DNA of 64,000 nt from Lathyrus oleraceus (lineage: Eukaryota; Streptophyta; Magnoliopsida; Fabales; Fabaceae): positions 134,098,354 through 134,162,353 of the forward strand of contig NC_066579.1 of NCBI RefSeq assembly GCF_024323335.1, given 5' to 3'. Position 1 is the stretch's first letter; every line of letters begins with the position of its first letter. A model generated the notes under the pieces. It saw nothing but the letters and a program-made list of their open reading frames with translations, was not told the origin of the DNA and made no database searches. This document shows positions 57,088 to 64,000 of this stretch, piece after piece. The position numbers and the translations under genes were made by a program.

Positions 57088-58990
57088 CTAATTGTTGCAA
57101 GTCTGGCGATGCGTCACAAAGTTGGCGCAAGCTTCGTCTTCATCGTCGCCATCCTCGATCACATCAACTGGGTGTTGATCATTACCATGAATGAACCCTT
57201 CATTGCGAAAACTCGGTTGCACATATTCAGTTTTGAAGTTGAACGGTCCTAGTTGAAATCCCAATCTGGCCATATTCTTGTTTTCAGCAATTTCTATCAC
57301 ACGACCCCACTAATCAGTGCAGCCAGTCTCAATAGCTTTCTGAGCATCCTTTAAAGAAGACATGGGTGCCCTAGTTTTCTTCACTTTAGCGATAGACAAG
57401 GCTTGGAACGGAGTTCCAACCTCCTCCTCAGCTTCAACATAAGAAAAGGATGACATATGGCTCACTAAAAGCGCCTTCTCTCTACCAACAACGACGAGCT
57501 TGTCGTTCTTCACAAATTTAAGCTTTTTTTGTAGAGTAGATGTCACAGCTCCTGCTTCATGAATCCATGGCCTTCCTAATAAACAACTATAGGCTGGGTG
57601 AATATCCATTACCTGGAAAGTAATCTGAAAATCACTCGGACCTATCTTAATCGGAAGGTCAACTTCACCAATGACGGTTTTACGGGAACCATCAAACACT
57701 TTGACAATCACGCCATTATACCTCATAGGCGCACCTTGATAAGAAAGTCTGGACATAGTTGATTTCGGGAGCACGTTTAGAGATGACCCAGTGTCCACCA
57801 ACACATTGGACATAGCGTCTTCCTTGCAGTTACTCGAAATATGGAGTGCAATATTGGGATTTCTACCTTCCTTAGGAAGCTTTTCATCACAAAAACTCAA
57901 ATTATTGTAGGAAGTATCAACAATGTGGTCAAACGGATCCACAGTTACATCATGTTCAACATAGGATTGCTCAAGTACCTTTTGCAATGTCTCTCTATGT
58001 CTCTCAGAATTCATCAACAGAGACAACACCAAAATCTTTAACGGGGTTTGGAGCAGCTGCTCCACCATATTGAACTCACTCCTCTTTATTAACCTCAAAA
58101 CTTCATCATCATCATTAGTCTTCATCTTGATGGATTCACCAGACTGACATACTAGAGCACTAACTGGATTCGCCACTGGCACCTCCACCCTCTTACTGGC
58201 TGCAACATCTTCTACCTCTTTCGGAAAGACCGAACTGAAAACATGACCACTACGGGTCACCTTTGCAATATCAGTTATATTCACCATATAATTTGTTACT
58301 GGTAAAGGAATCTCTTGATCATTCTCCACCATGGTGGCATTATACTGATAAGGCACAGTTTTATCGGATGCATAGGGGACAGGGCCCGCTAACCGTATTA
58401 CTAACGGTGATACCGATCTATTAACATTATTGATGTTGTTGCTATCAAACTGGATTACTACCCGCTCAGGGGTTTTGAACTCAGGAACAATCAAATTCAC
58501 AACATTTATATCTCTCGACTGACAAATTTGGATAAGCCCTTCATCCATCAACCTCTGAATATCCCTCTTGACAATAACACATCCTCGAGGGTTCATGTTG
58601 CATATCACACAACCATCATGGTTATGCTCACAATCACTGACCAAACATATATCTCTATGAATTTCAACCAAAGACTGTCTGATATGCCGGACATCATAAA
58701 CCTTATACTCTCCATGACAACCATCTACCATATTGACAGAAGTATTAGCATGGGTGGGCAACAGATTAGCTTTCACATTAGGCGCACGATCCTCAAAGAA
58801 CACCATTCCACTCTTCACAAGCTTTTATACTTCATATTTAAACGGATAGCAATTTTCTATGTCATGGTCAGGGGCTCCCTAGTGAAAGCCACAACTAAGT
58901 TCAAGTTTGAATCACCATGGAAATGGCTCGGGAATTTTCGATGGATTCCTTGGTTGGATGAGGTTCTTGAGAACCAAAGATGGATATAAT
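57088..58990 (-). pseudogene. Ogre-1 ORF2, protease part and gag C-terminus
   Basis: On the minus strand a knuckle-like GAPDHDIENCYPF segment (about 58840-58880), a stop at about 58825, then 502 open codons from 58818: VKANLLPTHAN, RGCVIVKRDIQRLMDEGLI, and the aspartic protease with NVLVDTGSSLNVLPKSTM (active-site D near 57797), FQITFQVMDIHPAYSCLLGR and PWIHEAG. The active site DTGSS is intact, and this is the longest open stretch of the element. A stop at 57312-57310 (GATTAGTGG) is followed by the same frame for another 70 codons (IEIAENKNMARLGFQLG..) up to the likely intron donor. Confidence 0.9.
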
Positions 58991-60381
58991 TTTGTGTAGG
59001 ACATAGGAATAGGGTCAAAGGATACCTGCTTCCTCTCTGAATTTTGTTGTTGATTATTGTTGTTGTTGTTGTAGTTGGTTCTTTGTTGTTGACGTAGTTA
59101 TTGTTGAATCGGAACAGATTAATTGTTGGAATTGTTGGAAAAAGCAAGAATCACTGAAGAAACTTGATGTTGATGCTGGCGCGGTTGAGAACTCCTTCTG
59201 ACATGAGGCCTCCTCTACCTCCCCACAGATACTGAATTAGTTTCCCCTCCTTCCTCTTGGAGAAACTACCACCGTAATTTTTACTGGACGACGCTTCTTC
59301 CTTGGACAAACGTCCTTCACAAACTCTCTTTTCTGGCCTCATCCCCATGTTTACCATTTCGGTAAAGTCATCGGGGGCACTGGAAATCATATGTTCATAG
59401 TAAACTTAACTCAAAGTCTTCAAGAAAATCTTCGTCATTTCTTTCTCTTCCAATGGCGAACTAATCTAGGCAGCGAGTTCCCTCCACCTCTGAGCATATC
59501 CTTTGAACGTATCTTTATCCTTCTGAGACATAGACCTTAGTTGGTCTCTATCGGGCACCATATCAACATTTTACTTGTACTGCTTAACAAAAGCTTCACC
59601 CAAATCGTTGAAAGTGTGAACACTTGCACCGTTTAGCCCCATATACCATCTCAGAGCAGCACCAGTTAAACTGTCTTGGAAGTAGTGAATCAGCAACTGA
59701 TCATTATCAGTTTGAGTTGACATCTTTCTGGCGTACATAACGAGGTGTCTTAGTGGACAAGTATTTCCCTTATACTTTTCAAAGTCAAGGACTTTGAACT
59801 TCATAAGGATCATTACATTCGGCACTAGGCAGAACTCAGCAACCCTCTTCCCAAACAGGTTTTTTCCCCTCAGAGTGTTCAACTCTTTTCGCAGCTCAAG
59901 GAATTGATCCTTCATTTCATCCATTTTCTCGTATACGTCTGGGCCCTCAGATGGATCAGAATGGATGATGGTGTCCTTAACACAAGGAAAAGTGTGAACA
60001 ACTGGAGGAAACAGAGACATGATCGGGCTAGATGTCGGCATAGAAACAAAAGTGGGTGCAAACCCTTCAGGTACAAAGTTGGACGACATTCCCCACAGGA
60101 ATCTAGCATGCATGGAAAGACCGGATTGGCTAGCAGTGATGGGAACAGTTGAGGTAGCAACCTCATAAATAATAGTCCTCTGGGGAGGAGTTACAGGAGT
60201 TGGTGATGACTGGTTCTGTGTAGCAAGAACAAACTCCATCATAGTGGTCAACCATGCAATCTCATCCTTCAACTCTTTATTCTCTTGTTCCAAATGTTCC
60301 ATGATCTTGGGTTAATTAGCACGAGTGTTGTATCGGTGAGTCGGCTTGGCAAAAGCACAGAAGAATAACCGATAAGACATC
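58991..60381 (-). pseudogene. Ogre-1 ORF2, gag part
   Basis: ATG at 60381 (MSYRLFFCAFAKPTHRYNTR, a stop follows shortly) or 60302 (MEHLEQENKELKDEIAWLTT); the long open stretch is 60302-59571. It has a short coiled coil, a Pro/Ser-rich part and the gag domain: FCLVPNVMILMKFK, YKGNTCPLRHLVMYARKM, LLIHYFQDSLTGAALRWYMGL, then after a stop MVPDRDQLRSMSQKDKDTFKGYAQRWRE in the same frame with further stops. A Gln/Asn-rich tail with CAA/CAAC runs (about 59030-59110) precedes the protease part. The Ogre-2 counterpart is 40957-42790. Confidence 0.87.
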
Positions 60382-60607
60382 TGGAAAAAGAAAACCCTAT
60401 TATGCAAATGTTGCATGAAATGCACTGTTTTTGTTTGTTTTTAATTTCAAGGAACATATGAAGTTCTATTTGCAAATATTAAATAATAACAATAGTAACA
60501 ATTTGATTGACCATAAAATCTCTTTTTATTCATAAAATATGGGAGGATTACACTGAGTACAATTTTGAAAACCAAAATACAAATACAAGAGAAAAGGAAA
60601 CTAATCA
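60382..60607 (-). other. ORF1-ORF2 spacer of Ogre-1
   Basis: About 225 bp, AT-rich, no gene. Equivalent to 40663-40956 of Ogre-2. Confidence 0.7.
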
Positions 60608-62099
60608 TCCTAAGGATCCCTTAGCAACGGTATCAGACGATCTTCTTACGAGCGCGTACTTCCTTCGGATGCATCGAATCTAGGACTCAAAAGATGTCTT
60701 CATCTAAGCCTTCTCAAGGACAAGCTGATCAACAATCTTCTTCCGAGCACTGTATGGCTGAGGCGTACTATAGAAATATGGAACCTCTAGCTCTCTTTGT
60801 CTCTTCACTACTTGGTCTTCAAGAAGTTTAATAAGTGCATCCTTGTCTTTCGTCTCAAGCTGCAACTCCTCATGCTTTCGGCTCAAAGCATGGAATCATT
60901 CTTCCCACATATCTCTCTCCTGCTTCATCTTGGCGAGTGCGTATTTCAACTCCTCTACATCTTGGTTAGGGAGAGTTAATGGCTCAGCCACAGCCATAGA
61001 CGTAGGTATTTCACAAGCATACGACATATTCAGCTCCAAAGCTCTCTTCTTCACCCAAGTAGTGTAAGCTTCCAAAGCTACACAGTTGCGCATACCAAGC
61101 TCGGATCTTCCTTTCCTATGAACCTAATGCAAGAATATATCATCTTCTTCTTCAAATTTTAGGGATCTTTACCCTCTTGATATAAAAGACCTTCTAACTG
61201 AGTGTTATTAGGTTTTTCTCTCAAGAGAAAACCCTAGTTGTCGACGAGCCAAAGCAGGGTTGTAGTTGATTCCTCCTTGTGTACCAATGAGAAGCACATT
61301 AGAGAATTCACAACAACTATCAATAATATCCAAGCTACTCAATGCAGAATCATACCAAACAATATCATCATTAGTGAGAGACATAAGTCTCTAGGACCAC
61401 CTTATACATTGTTTGTTCTCCAAGAAAGCAGGCGTCTGAGGCAAGTGCAAAATAAACCACTTGTACAGAAGAGGAACACAACACACAATAGTCCCACCAC
61501 CTTTAGAATTCCTCAAATGCAAAGAGAAATACATATCACCCAACAGAGTTGGAATAGGATTCCCAATCAAGAAGATTCTAATGGCGTTAACATCAACAAA
61601 ACCGTCAATGTTAGGGAACAAGGCTAGACCATAGATGAATAATACAAAGATGGCTTCAAAAGCATCCACACTACCAGCTTGAGCAAAGACAATAGCTTTT
61701 CTAATGAGGAACTCAGAAGTCAACCCAAACATTCCTCCTTTCTTCACCCAATGAGTCCCAATCTCAGACTTCTTCAAATGAAGAGCTTCAGCTATGATAT
61801 GAGTTATGGGAATCTCCTCCAATCCACTAAAAGGTATCTTGTCAGGAACGGGTATTCCTATGAAGAACTCAAAAGTCAACCCAAACATTCCTCCTTTCTT
61901 CACGTTAGAGAGGGTCATAAAACTGAACCAAAACACTCAAGAGTCCTTCAACCACATTAGTAGATAGCACGGACAAAAGCTTCCCATGATGTTGCTTGAA
62001 GTCCAAGGGATCTAATACAAAGGATGATAACTTCCTTAGCTCTTTCAAATCAGGACATCTGAAACTGTACTTCTTAGTGTTCCTTCGTCCACAATCCAT
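60608..62099 (-). pseudogene. Ogre-1 ORF1
   Basis: Start ATG at 62099 (MDCGRRNTKKYSFRCPDLKE), continuing VVEGLLSVLVQFYDPL to about 61905. The next 50 bp are abnormal (a patch copied from 150 bp downstream, see findings), then GIPVPDKIPFSGLEEI, LHLKKSEIGTHWVKKGG, SVDAFEAIFVLFIYGLALF, FLIGNPIPTLLGDMYFSLHL and GGTIVCCVPLLYKWFI. The C-terminus (60704-61093) is Glu/Lys-rich and coiled-coil-like (MKQERDMWEE, KHEELQLETKDKDALIKLLE). It parallels Ogre-2 ORF1 throughout. Function unknown. Stops occur at about 61388, and in the 61100-61390 and 60896-60886 stretches. Confidence 0.85.
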
Positions 62100-62953
62100 G
62101 TTCTGAAAATATTTGCATATAAGACATTAGTTCCTTGAAATTTATTTTTGTGATGAATGTTATGATGTGCATGAATGCATGAATGTAACAATCACAAACA
62201 AGGGATCACACACAAGGTAAACACAAATAATGATCAAGGGATGGATCAAGTCATCATCAAGATCAATCATCCATTTTGGTGGATTATGGCTTTCACCTTA
62301 TCAACCCCAAAGTTCCATTGATATTTACAAGACTTGATCAGATCAACCAAGAATCAAAGGGTTTGTTGTGGGTCACCAGCATGGAGTAAGGTTAAGAACC
62401 ATCCCAAAGGAGTGTACTAAGGATAAAAACCTGTAGATCATGTTCTAAAAAGTTCCCAAAGTCTTAATCCTATATATTGGATATTATAGGTTAGGATGAC
62501 TGACTCATCAACCCATAATATTCTCAAGAGAAACTCGTTTGAGTGCAGTATTGCTAACAACTGTTATCAGGTCTACACCTGAACAATCTCCACACTACGT
62601 CCTAAATAGGCCAAGTTGGGTTAAATGTTCTACGGTCCTTAGCTTCTCGGATCCCAAATCAGAGAGAGTAATGCCTAACCATAAATAACTTGTGTGACAT
62701 TAGTAACTCAAAAAGGGTCTCCACTTAGTAGATGGGTCTCAAGCCAACTTGTTAAGAACTACTCCACGCAAGTTGATCATGACTATATCATCCTCTTATC
62801 TTAATTTCACTCAAGTTCGGGTTAGAACATATCTCACCACTCAGACATCACCAAGCACAACAAGCAGATTATACCACATAAACAAGTATACAAACATCAA
62901 ATATACACAATATATACACATAAAAAAGCTGGCTAAATCCCTTTGAGGACTAC
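62100..62953 (-). other. Leader (5' UTR) of Ogre-1
   Basis: About 850 bp between PBS and ORF1 without a coding region. On the minus strand it contains the GGGATCCGAGAAGCTAAGGACC and ATGCATTCATGCAC words that also occur, altered, in the Ogre-2 leader. Confidence 0.75.
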
Positions 62954-62971
62954 TCCCCAGCAGAGTCGCCA
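62954..62971 (-). other. Primer binding site of Ogre-1, tRNA-Arg type
   Basis: On the minus strand TGGCGACTCTGCTGGGGA, nine bases from the LTR end. I recall tRNA-Arg as the primer of Ogre elements; a tRNA database comparison would confirm it. Confidence 0.85.
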
Positions 62972-62980
62972 CTTAATTTT

Positions 62981-64000
62981 TGTAGCGGTAAATTCATGAC
63001 CATCAAGCTATGGATAAGCTTAACTTCAATAAAACCAGAGTGGCCACCGTGCTTTTATTGTTTCCAAAGGAAAAGGGAAAAAAACGAACAAAACCCAAAG
63101 ATAAGAAGTTTTCAAATCAAAACTAATAAAATGCCAGAGATTACAGGTAAGTGGGTTGGATACACAGAGGAAAGGTGTTATCACCCAAACTGTCCTAGGT
63201 ACTCCTAGGGAGCCCTTTTTTATGTGTGGATGTGTGTTTGGTATAAAATGATATCCGATAAAAAACAGAGTGTGGGGATGAGAAAAGAACTCATTGATTA
63301 TATTTTTTTGTTTAACAAGACCTTCGGACATGTGCCTACATACTAACATAAAAATGAGGGATCAAAACCTCGTAGTTCGTGGTATCAATTTCAAAATGAG
63401 TGGATTGCTTTTAATCAAAATTTAAGTTAAAAGAGGCACAAAGGGCCCAAAAGTTTGAAAGGGTGTTAATTTTTTTGTCTTTTGAAATTTTAAGTCAATA
63501 TGATTAGATTTATTTACAAGTTTGATTTAAGAAAAAGGTTTGGAAATTCATTGGCATAAGGCCAAAGTTTCTAGTCATTTAAACAGAGTCTAAGTTTGAA
63601 ATCACAAGCAAAGAAGATCTTTGAAAAGGGGGAGAGATTTTGAAATTTAAGAAGTGGGAAAAGATGAAGAGAATAATCCTAAGCATAAAATTTAAAAGTT
63701 GAGAGTTGAAAAGATCTGACCAATGGGATGTAATCCAACAGACAAGAGTGTCATATAGAAGACCCACTTTCCCTTTGGACTTTGAATCAAGAAATTATCC
63801 ATAAGAAATTAGCAATATCAAGCATCATTCAAATTAAGGCATCAAATAAATATAGCCACATCCAAGCAAGCAACTCCATAGCTAGCAGTCTTCTTTGTCT
63901 TCTCAGGTATTAGATGAAATACTCCTTAGTTAACTCAGAATAATGCATCAGACATAAGATCAAAATAATAGTTGCATCAAGGCCATGTAGTAGATAAGTT
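62981..64000 (-). mobile_element. 5' LTR of Ogre-1 (inner 1020 bp; runs off the window)
   Basis: On the minus strand it ends TGAATTTACCGCTACA at 62981. It aligns with the 3' LTR from 19002, apart from about 410 bp (63460-63868) that the 3' LTR has lost. The start of this LTR, about 3.7 kb further, and the target duplication lie to the right of the window. Confidence 0.9.

Larger units (their letters stand above)
19002..64000 (-). mobile_element. Ogre-1: giant Tat-lineage Ty3/gypsy element, containing Ogre-2 and copia-1
   Basis: The two LTR ends in the same orientation are 19002-23326 (3' LTR) and 62981 onwards (5' LTR, cut by the window edge). Between them on the minus strand come PBS, ORF1, ORF2 (gag-pro), an intron, ORF3 (RT, two RNases H, integrase), a long 3' UTR with tandem repeats and a polypurine tract. 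ORF1, the intron, the dual RNase H, the tRNA-Arg-type PBS and LTRs over 4 kb are hallmarks of Ogre. Its own sequence in the window is about 17 kb (about 18 kb allowing for the unseen part of the 5' LTR is a minimum); the rest is Ogre-2 with copia-1 inside. It is inserted in copia-2 gag; the CTCAA at 18997-19001 should be its TSD. All ORFs carry stops or frameshifts. Confidence 0.88.

Overview
This window looks like plant intergenic DNA from a large, repeat-rich legume genome. The best guess is tribe Fabeae (pea, vetch, faba bean, grass pea, lentil). That is inferred from two giant Tat/Ogre-type Ty3/gypsy elements with a tRNA-Arg-type primer site, an extra ORF1, a gag-pro/RT intron and LTRs over 4 kb, together with a SIRE/Maximus-type Ty1/copia element and an Athila-type element. 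I found no ordinary host gene, rRNA, tRNA gene or CRISPR array. Essentially every base can be assigned to an LTR retrotransposon or an LTR fragment.

Left part (1-12926). An Athila-type element on the minus strand has its 5' LTR at 7878-9013, a tRNA-Asp-type PBS at 7857-7874 and gag starting at 7750; pol runs off the left edge. Its gag is split by a 4562-bp solo LTR (2985-7546, TSD ACATG). To its right lie a plus-strand Tat-type LTR remnant (9014-10345) and a minus-strand LTR fragment (10346-12926), which abuts an old copia gag.

Middle-left (12927-19001). A decayed SIRE-like copia gag on the minus strand (copia-2) is cut into pieces. The cuts are the LTR at 12926, a 4859-bp Ogre-family solo LTR on the plus strand (13723-18581, TSD CATAT), and the 3' LTR of a giant Ogre starting at 19002.

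Right part (19002-64000). Ogre-1 (minus strand) has its 3' LTR at 19002-23326, a 3' UTR with tandem repeats, the integrase C-terminus at 25953-26170, then the rest of the element from 54161 rightwards: integrase N-terminus, RNases H, RT, intron, pro, gag, ORF1, PBS and a 5' LTR that runs off the right edge. Inside its integrase sits Ogre-2 (plus strand, 26170-54160), another Tat-lineage element with a truncated 5' LTR. Inside Ogre-2's ORF1 sits a complete 10.07-kb SIRE-type copia (29341-39411) with 993-bp LTRs, TSD TGTTT and an envelope-like third ORF.

The order of insertion is therefore copia-2, then Ogre-1, then Ogre-2, then copia-1. LTR-pair divergence counted by eye agrees: about 9 %, 7-8 % and 2 % for the last three. 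All coding regions are pseudogenes whose stops mostly fit C-to-T or G-to-A changes. The notable material is the nesting itself, tRNA-like box A/box B modules inside LTRs, satellite-like arrays in the Ogre 3' UTRs, an inverted pair of Ogre LTRs, and the accessory ORFs (Ogre ORF1, SIRE env-like) of unproven function.
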